From assembly GCA_043228905.1 (NCBI GenBank), contig JBHGNT010000002.1:16368001-16432000 (forward strand): a DNA stretch of 64,000 bases, read 5' to 3'. This document shows, piece after piece, positions 36,719 through 47,091 of this stretch. How positions within the stretch are numbered: the stretch's first letter is position 1; every line of letters starts with the position of its first letter. Position numbers and translations under genes: made by a program. The DNA is from Azolla caroliniana (Eukaryota > Polypodiophyta). The notes beneath the pieces are model-generated. The model searched no databases and was not told where the DNA came from. It saw only the letters and a list, made by a program, of their open reading frames with translations.

Positions 36719-39497
36719 ATGAGTGAAGACTCACCGTTTTCGATTGAAGAATATTGGTTGTCATCAAACTCATCGTTTTCGACGAAAGAGTATTATCTGT
36801 CGACAGACTCGTTGTTTTCTATCGAAGAATATTGTATGTCGACAGACTCACCATTTTCCATTGAAGAATATTGTTTGAGCTCATCTTCTCCTAAAACTCA
36901 TGTGAATAATGACTCATATGAAGAGTTCTCTATTGAAGAATCGATATTAATTAAGATACGGACAATGAAGGTAATGCCAATGAAACATCGAAGATCATGG
37001 GCAAGCAACCTAACAACAAAGAAATTGATTGTAACGTGGTTACCCCAATTTCTAGGCAAGAAGAGAAATCGGGAAGCCCCATGCATATTAGAAGAATCCC
37101 ACGTAGAATTCGTTTGGCCAGATTTAACTTGGTGACATCAAATAAGCAACTTGGATTTGATGTCAACAAAACATGTTGTGGTCGTGGTTGTATGTCAATG
37201 ATTGGAAAATCAAAGTTGAGAGAATTAAGGCGTTATTATTTTTCGATGATTGGTGATGACCAAGACACTTACCTCAGCTCACATATGCAACTAGTGTTTG
37301 ACAAATCTTCGGGGATCAAAGTATCATTCGAGTATTATATCTTCCATGCGCAACAGATACATAGAGTTGCATTCAAATTTGCACTATGTGTTAGTAACAT
37401 GCAGCAACATAGAGTGCAACAACGTCTTCTTAGCGGGGATCAGATGCTGAATTGTAAAGAGGTTCCAAGTATGAAAGGTGCAATTGGAAGACATGTTATT
37501 GGTTGGATGAAAAGTTGCTTTCAGTTAAATTGTGAAGTAATGCCCACTACAAGTAGGATGCGCCTCTCTAGTAATTACACACGTCAGGAAGTTTATGATG
37601 TCTATCGATCAAATATGGTGGACTCAAGTAATAAATATGTCACATACAACCAATTCACAAGATTGTAGAGAGCATGGTTTTCAAATGTTATTATTCTACA
37701 TAAAGTACGCATGGGGTATTGCTCAATTTGTGCAAATCTTAAAAGTTTGGCTAAAGGTGCAAAGACATCAATGGAAAAGGATATGAGTAAGAAGTTACTA
37801 CAGGAGCATCGTGAGGCACAATCGTTAGAACGAAAGAAGGCGATGCATCATAGAGAGAAGTGTTTGAAGAGGCCCGAACAATACATGTGCTTAATGATCG
37901 ATGACATGGACCAAAAGAAGACGTGCTTGCCGCATATGCGGAGGCTCCCCAAAGATGAGTGCCTTGTTCAAATGCACTTGGTGGGATGCTTGGCTTATTA
38001 TAAGTCAGTTGGACCTCACGTCTTTATTACATACCCCAATGTTCACAATGACCCTAACCTAACAGTTACAGTGATTCACCGAGTTTTGATGTCTTGGGGC
38101 CAACCTTTCCCCCTTGTTCTATACATTCAATTGGACAATACTGCTAAAGAGAACAAAAATTCAACTGTGTTTGGCTATCTAAGTATGTTGGTCAACCAAG
38201 GATTGTTTAGAAAAGTGAAAGTTAATTTTCTTTTGGTTGGGCACACACATGATCATATAGATAAGATGTTTAGCACATTCTCTAGGCAGTTGTCTCGGCA
38301 TGATGCTTTCACATTACCAAAACTATTTGATGTCATTTGTGATGCATATACACCATGCCCAAAAGTGTTACACTTGAAGGAGATATATGACTTTAAGATA
38401 TATATATACCATATGGGGGTGTTGGGAATGTTAAAGTGCTCGCCCAATTAAACAATATAAGCTTCAATCACATTTTTATGATAAAGAAAAACGAAATAAG
38501 TGGTTCTACGCTTTTGTATGCCAAACAATATTCAACTTCTACAAAAAGGGAACTTGAAGGTGGTTGCCAATTCTTACTTTGTATGCCGAGTACAATAGTC
38601 CATGGAGCTAAACATGCCAATTGAGAAGAAAGGACAGTAGCATATTGACTTGGTATCGGAACAAAAACACTTATGGCTCCAAGCCTTAACAGATAAAAGA
38701 AAGCATATTGAGGCCGCAAAGAAATATGCCGCACAACAAGACACGTCATGGTCGGATGTATTTTTTAGTGATCAAAAAGGAATTATTGACAATTGTGTAT
38801 CTAGTGATAATGGACCTTGGAAACGCCATTCACATGGTCGCTACAACATGATCTTGTAAATAATACTCCGGAACAACCGGCAAATGCGATTAATGACAAT
38901 TTGGTCCATCCACAACAAAGAGACATTTATGTGGGACCAAGGATCACCAAAGCAGCTGAAGTTAGATGGCAAGGCAATTTGCAAGAGCTCACGGCGGGGA
39001 TGTTGATTGCAACACCTGCTGATGACAACTCACATGGCCACCAATTTTGGATTGGTAAAATTTTAGAAGTGCTAATGCATGAAAAAGAAAACATGATCAA
39101 GTCTATCAAAGTGCATTGGTACAACACTAGAAGTGAAAATGCTTTTATGGGTAAGTATACATTGGAGATGATTGAATGCCCAACGACAAGGGGAGGTAGG
39201 AAGAGGAAGCGAAACATTTGTAACACCTCGACCCTTGATATCTCTGATGTGGATATCATCGTGTATGACTTCACGCTTACAAAAGTTAGATGTTTAAGGA
39301 AGTCAGCAATAGATATAATAAAAGAAAAATTACCAGGTCTACAAGGTGGCTTGAGTCGAAGGCAAACGAGATTTGCTGCATATAATCTAGAATCACACCA
39401 TTTAGTTTATGATGAAGATAATGCATTGATTGGTACATCCAAGGATGACAAGGAAGAATCCTCATTGTATATTAGTTATAGTAGTGATTCTCCATAA
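36719..39497 (+). pseudogene. DUF7869-like DDE transposase of the DNA transposon (decayed)
   Basis: Probable mobilising enzyme of the element. The N-terminus has four imperfect repeats of a 15-20 residue unit around DSPFSIEEY (36723-36880). Then come a Cys-rich stretch (NKTCCGRGC, 37170), a helical region, YCSICANLKSLAKGAK (37720), and the RNase H-like core: MCLMIDDMDQKKT (37890), LYIQLDNTAKENKN (38120) and FLLVGHTHDHIDKMFS (38230). This Asp / Asp-Asn / Gly-His-Thr-His-x-x-Ile-Asp pattern is that of DUF7869-type proteins, thought to be DDE transposases. A C-terminal chromo/SH3-like domain follows (39050-39170: FWIGKILEV, IKVHWYNTR). Damage: frameshift near 36955, TAG at 37666, 1-nt loss near 38415, indels near 38625 and 38820. 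The frame is otherwise conserved to TAA at 39495. Confidence 0.75.
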
Positions 39498-39832
39498 AGG
39501 AGTGATCATGAATGTATTTTTGGCTATTAAGTGTAACTAACTTCCATTTGTAACAAATCGAGTGATATAAAAGCATGTGTTTTGAATTCATTTGATTCCT
39601 ATGAATATCGCTTCTTATAAAAAACATTGGTTGTAAAGTTTGTGAAATAAATTAAACCACCCTAAACGTTTTGAAATTCCTCTTTTTTTATTTATTTTAA
39701 AATCACGAAAATGGTGGATTTTCAACCTTTTTCATAGTATATTTGAGAATGTATGATATTGGTATCAATGTGTTTTGTAATATCACTGAAAAGTACTAAA
39801 ATCAAACGGAATATTCCTTATCCTTCCATTTA
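39498..39832. other. 3' flank of the transposase gene within the transposon
   Basis: AT-rich, no ORF. It would contain the 3' UTR and subterminal sequence. ATCCTTCCA occurs twice just inside the terminal repeat (39819 and 39839). Confidence 0.5.
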
Positions 39833-39867
39833 TGCGCGATCCTTCCACTTGTGAACGCGAACGTGTT
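39833..39867. repeat. DNA transposon terminal inverted repeat, end 2
   Basis: TGCGCGATCCTTCCACTTGT running to AACGTGTT, followed by AAAACCATATTC, which is LINE2 sequence. Partner of 29514-29548. Confidence 0.85.
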
Positions 39868-40058
39868 AAAACCATATTCTTTGCGGAACAGGGAAATCGT
39901 ACACATCGATACATGTTAGAGCCCATACCGTCATCTATCATTCAAACCATTGCTTCCATGCGACTTAGCTCACATGCATTGCGATGTGAGACAAGGCAGT
40001 GGGGCACAAGTGATGAGAGTGGTCGGTATGCACACTTTGCCCTAAACAAGTTCGCGAG
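39868..40058 (+). pseudogene. LINE2-b, second piece
   Basis: Continues the LINE2-b frame after the transposon: KTIFFAEQGNRTHRYMLEP, TIASMRLSSHALRCE and on to ALNKF. It is cut by Copia-B at 40058 (GCGAG) and resumes at 50392. The corresponding uninterrupted region is 7431-7620. Confidence 0.8.
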
Positions 40059-40439
40059 TGTTGAGAGACAAGCTCAACATTCGGTGTGTAATCGAGTGCG
40101 TAAAATAGTTACGCACAACATGGCCGTAACGGTGCAGACACCAAGAGGCCGTAAGTATGGTATTCCTCGTAAGGAATAATTTTAGGGAGTTAGTGTAGTA
40201 GGCTCATTTATGAGCAGTCAAGTATTGTCAATACTTGTGTCAGCCCGATTTAAGGGCATGTATAAGAAGTGCTCACTGAGCACGAAATATGTATAGAGTG
40301 TTATTATTTTTGAAATAGAACTGAGTTGTCTGCTCTCTCTCTCTCTCTGTCTCTCCCTCTCCATCTCTGCGTTTTCTATGTTTTACCAAACTGTGTACTC
40401 TGTGTTTCGCATACGCTTCCGCACACATATTCTTTTATA
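40059..40439 (+). repeat. Copia-B 5' LTR (381 bp)
   Basis: Starts TGTTGAGAGACAAGCTCAAC and ends near ATATTCTTTTATA, directly before the PBS TGGTATCAGAGC at 40440. The 3' LTR ends in TTTTACA, so CA has become TA here. A 115-residue ORF crossing its left edge mixes LINE and LTR sequence and is not a gene. Confidence 0.88.
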
Positions 40440-40547
40440 TGGTATCAGAGCACAAGGGTTGAAGTCCTCTGTAGCCGACAGAAAAGCTTGCGACTGAGAC
40501 ATAGTTGAGTTGTTATTCTTGGTTTTCGGAAAAGATAAGACAGCAAC

Positions 40548-41758
40548 ATGGACAGAGGAATGGGAAGCTCGCTACCGACTGAGAAGCTTGAGAGGAGCAA
40601 CTACGCATCTTGGTCGTACAAGATGCACCAGTACCTGCTTGTTCATGGCTACTGGAGTTATGTCGAAGGAGATAATGATACATAACCCGAATCGACACAC
40701 AGGGATTTTTCGGCTTGGGAACAGGCGGCAAACAGAGTTCGGGATGCCAAGACGCCAAAGGACGCATGGGCGAATCTCAAGAAGATTTTCGCCGCCAGCA
40801 CCACAGCCAAGAAGCTTCAACTCAGGCAGGAGTTGAGCAATGTTCGACAACGAGATATGTCGGTGGCTGATTACCCCTCCAAGATCAAAGAAATATGTGA
40901 CTCTCTCGCCTCGGTCAACGTGAACGTCGAGGAAGATGAAATGGTGCAGTATTGGTGGGTTAGCGTCAAAGTTCGGAGCATTCCGAACTGCGGTCTATAC
41001 GAGGGAGAATACGCCTTCGTTCTTCGAGCTTCAGTCAATGTTGCTTGTGGAAGAAAATCACGTGGCTGCGTCAACGAGTACGCACGTCGACGGCAAGATG
41101 TTGTACACGGAAGGAGATAGGCCCCTTGGTCATGGCGGACGAGGCGGATCGGTGCATAATGGAGGCGGCCGAAAAGAGCAAAATGGACAGAAGGCCGCGA
41201 CAGAATGTTGGTACTGTGGCAAGAAAGGCCACAAGGAGAGTGAGTGCTGGAAAAAGAAAGCCAATTCGGACAAAGCCGGATCGAGCGGAAGAGACGCAGG
41301 AAGGCGTCAAAAGTCGCACTACCTTGAGGACTCCGAACGAGCTGGAAATGGATCGGGCCCTACCTTCATAATGAAGCACAAGGCCAATTCAATGGTCGTG
41401 AACACCTCGAAATCGAGTGAGGTGTGGTATGTTGATTTCGAAGCATCAAATCATATGATGAGTTGCAAGGAATGGTTCTCATACTTGGAGAAGCCGGAAA
41501 AGCAAGGGATAGTTGAAACAGGATACCATCAAACATGTCGGTGAAGTTCCCCTCAGCCATGTAGGGCAGAAAGGGAAACTCTTGAACGTGCTACACATCT
41601 CGACAATAACAAAGAACCTGGTGTCAGTCGGTCAGATCGTCAACCAAGGGATGCAGGTTCGATTCACGCATCAAGGGTGCTTCATAGAAGAGGAGGGATA
41701 AGTAATCGCGCAAGGGCACCGTGAAGGGAAGATGTTTATCCTCGAAACCAACAATGTG
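40548..41758 (+). pseudogene. Copia-B gag and protease region
   Basis: ATG at 40548 (MDRGMGSSLPTEKLERSNYA). Stop TAA soon after EGDNDT, then KTPKDAWANLKKIFAAS, VRQRDMSVADYPSKIKEICD, a zinc knuckle CWYCGKKGHKESEC (41210) and a protease-like stretch VWYVDFEASNHM, where the DSGA motif reads DFEA, so the catalytic triad is lost. A frameshift occurs near 41520, and TAA at 41699. It breaks at the Copia-2 target (GGCAT) within NNVG and resumes at 47092. Confidence 0.8.
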
Positions 41759-41763
41759 GGCAT

Positions 41764-41890
41764 TGTTGGGATATGTCCCTCCAGTGGGAGGAAGATCCGA
41801 TCGTCCAGAAAGCCAACAATCGAGGAGCCGAATTGATGAGGGACTCAGCCTCGGCCGAAACCAGAATCGTGTAAATAGCCAACTCGTGAA
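41764..41890 (+). repeat. Copia-2 5' LTR remnant
   Basis: TGTTGGGATATGTCCCTCCA and about 110 further bases match the start of the 3' LTR at 45851. The rest of the LTR, the PBS and the gag start are missing; gag-like sequence (TGGAAGCTCCTAAACAG) follows at about 41922. Confidence 0.8.
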
Positions 41891-44800
41891 GGTCATGGCT
41901 ATTATCGTGGCTACTATCCAACTGGAAGCTCCTAAACAGAAAGGTCTGACAATGCGTCAATGTAAGTGTCCTTCAACATGTGGCGAACAACACAAATGCC
42001 CACGAGATGTGGCAGAAGTTGTCGGGTCTGTACGAGAGGAAGAACGTGCTAAACAGAACCTCGCTAATGAGAAAAATCGTACGGCTGAAATACAGAGACG
42101 GTGAGAGTATCGTCGAACACATCAGCACTTTCATGGGGTATGTAAATCAACTTGATGCGACCAAGTTTCCCCTAGATGATGCAATGCAGACCATCCTGCT
42201 CATGTGCACACTACCGGAAAGCTAGGAGAACCTGGTGGTTACTCTTAGCACCTCCTCCCAAGAAGAGAACTTGTCTTTATAGACGGTGAAGACAAGCATC
42301 CTAAACGAGGAGGCAAGGAGGAAAGACAAAGGATTCCTGTCCCAAACGGAGTCGAATCTGACTCAACATATGGACAGAGGAAGGGACCGGCGAAGAAGAA
42401 GTCCGCAGCGAACAGACAAATCCCATGCCAGATCGAAGTCCAGAGGTAAGCCTGTGTGCTTCTATTGTGGAAAACCTGGACACTTCCAGAAGGACTGTCG
42501 ACACATGAAGAAAGACAAGAGTGTCAGAAATAATGTCGAACCCCGGAAGATTCCGGATGAAAAGAACACTTCGGCCATTGCTACGCGCAATGAGGAACTT
42601 CTGTTCATTTGTGAGCAGACAAGTGCAAATCTTGCGAGTGAAGAATGCATTTTGGTGATCGACTCCGGCGCCTCATTTCACATAACTCCGTTGAGACAGT
42701 ACTTCTCAACTTACATAGTCGGGGACCATGGCTATGTAAAGATGGGTGATAGTGGAGAGTGCAAGATAACTGGAGTCGGAAGTGTCTGCTTGACGACGTC
42801 GACAGGGTGTCGACTAATGTTGAAGGATGTTCGACATGTACCCAATATTAGATTAAATCTGATATCGACTAGAACGCTTGATGACGAAGGCTAGAGTGGT
42901 AGTTTTCAGAATGGCAAGTGGAAGTTCTGCCGAGGAAATCTCATAGTTCCCCAAGCACAGAAAGAAGGCACATTGTACATGATGCATGCCCGACTGTGCA
43001 AATCGGAAGTAAATGTGGCAGTTGACTCGGCAAGGGAGATATGGCATAAGAGGCTAGGCCACATGAGTGAGAAGGGAATGCACCTGTTAGCCGACCAGAA
43101 ACTTCTACCAGAAGTCAAGGGAGTACACCTAGAGAAGTGTGTCGACTGCTTAGCTGGAAAGCAGAACAGGATGGCATTCCACACGAGACCACCGAGGAGA
43201 AGAGAAGTTGCATTGGAACTAGTGCACACGGATGTGTGCTATGTGGATGCCCCATCGCATCGAGGTGGACAGTACTTTGTGACATTCATTGACGACCATA
43301 GTCGGAAGACATGGGCCTTCGTACTGAAGTCGAAGGATCAAGTACTGTCGGTTTTCAAGGAGTTCCACGCAAGAACCGAAAGAGAGTCGGGTCGGAAACT
43401 GAAGGTTGTTCGAATCGACAACGGTGGCGAATACAAAGGGCAGTTCGAAGAATACTGCAAGTGCCAAGGTATTCGAATTGAATACACAGTGCCAAAGACC
43501 CACAGTTGAACGGGCTTGCAGAGAGGATGAATCGAACGATCATGGAGAGAGTAAGGAGCATGCTCTCTCATGCGAAACTATCGAAATCCTATTGGGATGA
43601 GGCGATGTACACAGTTGTCTATCTGATCAACAGGTCTCCCTCGGTACCATTAAAGGGTAATGTCCCATAGAGGGTGTGCACAGGTAAGGATGTCCCTTAT
43701 CAACATCTGAAGGTGTTTGGATGTTTGGCATATATGGATGTACCAAAGGATCAGAGGTCAAAGCTCGACAACAAGTCGAAAGCATGCATATTCATGGGAT
43801 ACTCGGAAGATGAGTTCGGCTACAGGTTGTGGGACTTATTCAACAAGAAGGTAGTGAGAAGTCGAGATGTAGTCTTTCTAGAAGACAAGACAATTGAAGA
43901 CTAGAAGCAACAGAAGTCGGAGCCGACTCCCTAGTCAACCTCGACTACCATCAACTTAAGGCCAAGTGAGTCGTCACCGACAACTGTAAGGAGACAGTTG
44001 GCCGACAGAGCCTAATCCGAGTCGGTCGACTCAGAAAGACCGATAGACTATGAGTCGGAGTCTGCAGATCTGCTAAAATCAATTGAGGAATATGAGTTGG
44101 AGTTGTCCAACCTAGAAATGTTGATTGATGAGCAGAATCCCGAGCAAAGAGAAGAGTTGGCAGAGACGTTCGGAAAAGAGCCAACAGCGAGTGGACGAAG
44201 GTACCCACTTAGAGAAAGGAAGGCACCAATTACATATGCCAGTCAATACATCCTCTTGACTGATGAGAATGAACCAGAGTGCTATGAAGAAGTCATTGCC
44301 AACGAGAGCAGAGGAAAATGGCTGAACGCGATGCAAGAGTAGATGGAATCCTTGCATGCGAATTACACCTACGACCTAGTAGAGCTGCCAAAAGGTAAGA
44401 GAGCACTCAGGAATAAATGGGTCTACAAGGTGAAGACTGGAGAAGTCGACAGCAAGCCCAGGTATAAAGCCCGCGTAGTTGTGAAGGGTTTCCAATAGAG
44501 GAAGGGCGTCGACTTTGATGAAATATTCGCACCAATCGTGAAGATGACATCGATTCGAACTGTTCTGAGCATAGCGGCCAGCATGGATCTGGAGATCGAA
44601 CAGTTGGATGTCAAAACCGCATTTTTGCACGGGGAGCTGGAAGAAGAAATCTACATGCAGCAACCCGAAGGCTTTGAGGAAAAAGGGAAAGAGAACCTGA
44701 TGTGTCGATTGAGGAAAAGCTTGTACGGATTAAAACAAGTTCCACGCCAATGGTACAAGAAATTCGAGTCCTTCATGATGGAACATCGGTTCCAAAAAAC

Positions 44801-45840
44801 ACAGGCCGATCACTGTGTGTTCGTAAAAAGGTACGAGGAAGGAGATTTCTTGATTCTCTTGCTATATGTTGATGATATGTTGATTGTCGACCAAGATGCA
44901 AGGAAGATTGGAAGCTTGAAGAAAGCTCTCGAAAAATCATTTGCCATGAAAGACCTTGGACCGTCAAAGCAAATCCTAGGAATGCACATAACCCGAGACA
45001 GAGCTCAAAGGTGCTATGGTTGTCACAACAGAAGTATGTGACGAAGATCCTAGAGAGGTTCAACGTGTCGAATGCAAAGCCGGTCGACTCAATGTTGCCG
45101 ACAAATTGCAGACTAAATGTGAAGCAGTGTCCGAAAGGGCAGAAGGAAAAGGCTAAGATGAAGAAGGTACCATATGCCTCGGTTGTCGGCAGTCTAATGT
45201 ATGCTATGGTCTGTACGAGACCGGACATAGCATTTGTTGTGGGAGCAGTAAGCCGATATATGAGTAATCCATGGAGAGAACATTAGGCAGCAGTGAAGTG
45301 GATACTCAGGGACTTAAAGGGCACCTCAGGTGTGTGCCTAAGGTATGCTGTCAGAAAACCTGTGCTGGAAGGTTTTACCGATTCGGACATGTCTGGAGAT
45401 AGAGACTCAAGGCGATCCACGTCAGGGTACGTGATGACCTATGCAGGGGGAGCAGTAGCGTGGCAGTCACGACTGCAGAAGTCTATAGCCTTGTCGACTA
45501 CAGAGGCAGAGTATATGGCAGCGATAGAAGCCGGAAAAGAGCTGATCTGGATGAGAAATTTCTCACTGAACTAGACATGAAGCAAAAGGAGTTATTACTT
45601 CATTGTGACAGCCAAAGCGCCATACATTTAGCCAAGAATGCGGCATACCACTCCCGGACCAAGCACATACAGAGAAGGTATCACTGGTTACGGGAGAGAA
45701 TCGAAGAAGGAGAATTTGCTCTTGAGAAGATCCATACTGACGACAATGGATCTGACATGCTAACGAAGAACCTACCTATGGACAGACTCAGAGTCTGTCG
45801 AGAGAATACAGGACTGACAGATTTCCTCCCACAGGAGTGA
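41891..45840 (+). pseudogene. Copia-2 gag-pol
   Basis: Parallel to Copia-1 along its length: gag (NAHEMWQKLSGLYERKN), zinc knuckle CFYCGKPGHFQKDC (42450), protease LVIDSGASFHI (42655), IWHKRLGHM, integrase (HTDVCYVD, RIDNGGEY), RT (QLDVKTAFLHGELEEEIYM, LLLYVDDMLIV at 44860), RNase H (STTEAEYMA, LHCDSQSAIHLAKN). In-frame stops: TAG at 42223, 42280, 42892, 43668, 43902, 44340, near 43935 and 44495, and at 45284; TAA near 44010. Frameshifts near 43500, 45010 and 45560. TAG predominates and TGA is absent as an in-frame stop. TAG 45284 is the position shared with Copia-1 and Copia-3. Confidence 0.85.
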
Positions 45841-45850
45841 AGGGGGAGTT

Positions 45851-47086
45851 TGTTGGGATATGTCCCTCCAGTGGGAGGAAGATCCAACTGTCCGAAAAGC
45901 TAACAATCGAGGAGCCGACCGGAATTGTGTAAATAGCCAACTTGGGAGACTTTACTTGTAGATAGTCTAAGTGTGCGTTCCATGAGGGCTACGTATGTAA
46001 ATAACCAGAAAGTTACGTTGTCGTAGTGTATTCCGCACACTACGTGAAAACCATAAAATAATATATCCGATTTTAGATACATATAAATAAATAAATAATA
46101 TATCAAAACATTTATCACGTGCATAAGGCAAGATTCGAACCTTGCACCTCCACATAGATAAACCCCAACTTTACCATCGTAATAACTTATCTTTAGTGTT
46201 ATATATATAGATTTAATACGTATAAGACCTTTATTTACACATACCTTTATTAAAAGGTAAAAATCATGTATTCTTTAGGGTGTGAATATTTTATTTACAC
46301 GTGACATTAAAAGTGACTCATGCACATCTAGCGTGCATGAGCCCTATACTTAGGAAATGACAAAGCATCACATGCACATTTAGTGTGCATGGACACTTTT
46401 GGTAAAAAAAAGCATGAAGTCATGCTTAGCCTCTTCCATCTTTATATGAGGAGAGAAATATGTATAAGGTTGTTGATCAATATACAAGGATTGATCAATC
46501 TAATATATTCGTGGGATTCACGAATTTTGCCATCTAAATTACTCTTATAATCTAAATATTGTTTTAAATACACTAAACTCGTGGGATTCACGAGATTGCT
46601 ATCTTACTTCTCTTTCTACTATTCATAACTAGCCTTAAGTTGTATTCCTCTTCCTCCTAGTCCAAAACCTCGGCGGTTCCCACCCGACTCACGCAACGAT
46701 CCGGAGCCGAAAGGCACGACAGCGTAAGTACATATGCAACTAGGGCAAACTTTTAGTGTGGGTAAGAACTGATGATGTAGAAACAAAACGATAGGGAGTG
46801 AGATAGAGAGACGTGAGAGTCGCGCCATAGCTGTGTGTGTAACAACAGACGTGAAGAGCCCTGTGCGGCTGATACACTCGATAGAGTGTTGTAATCATCT
46901 TTGTGTTGTATATCCACTATACTATAGTGAAGAATCTGTTCATCCGTGGTTTTTTTTTCTGTTTTAGGGTTTCCACGTAAATCTCTGTGTGCATCTGTTT
47001 ATCTTGTCTTTCTGGTTTTGCTTGTGATTCGTATTTTCAGCGCGTAGTTTGTTTATTGTGATCTATTCCATAATGATTTCTCAACA
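45851..47086 (+). repeat. Copia-2 3' LTR, split by a 703-bp insertion
   Basis: Pieces 45851-46018 and 46722-47086 total about 533 bp. Begins TGTTGGGATATG after AGGGGGAG, ends TTTCTCAACA. The right piece keeps ACTAGGGCAAAC and GTTTTAGGGTTTCCACGTAA, phrases shared with the Copia-1 and Copia-3 LTRs. Confidence 0.82.
46019..46721 (-). mobile_element. TGTCGT-ended element, copy 2
   Basis: Reverse complement of 27514-28217 with few differences. Flanks ACGT/GCGT. Carries the same palindromes and the tRNA-like box (about 46130-46185, minus strand). Two copies at unrelated sites with the same ends show it is a mobile unit. Confidence 0.82.
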
Positions 47087-47091
47087 GGCAC

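Larger units (their letters stand above)
26126..39867. mobile_element. DNA transposon with DUF7869-like transposase and ParB-methyltransferase gene, split by Copia-C and an inversion
   Basis: Pieces 26126-29548 and 33452-39867 form one element once Copia-C and the inversion are undone; about 9.1 kb after also removing the 0.7-kb insert. The ends form a 35-bp TIR with 29 matches (AACACGTTCACATTCACAAG against AACACGTTCGCGTTCACAAG). The flanks are AAAA and the LINE2-b sequence on both sides. The uninterrupted LINE2-a shows a single AAAA at 7431, so the target duplication is about 4 bp. Contents: ParB-methyltransferase gene read toward one end, transposase gene read toward the other, with a palindrome array and 76-bp repeats between them. 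Four-bp duplications are known for Sola, Ginger and some Academ elements; the superfamily here is not settled. Confidence 0.75.
41764..47086 (+). mobile_element. Copia-2: degraded LTR retrotransposon nested in Copia-B
   Basis: Target duplication GGCAT (41759-41763) / GGCAC (47087-47091). The unmutated site is given by the Copia-C reading frame NDVGTALFAKGQK. The 5' LTR and start of gag are fused by an internal deletion. The 3' LTR starts at 45851 and is split by the 703-bp element at 46019-46721. Sister family to Copia-1 and Copia-3. Confidence 0.88.
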
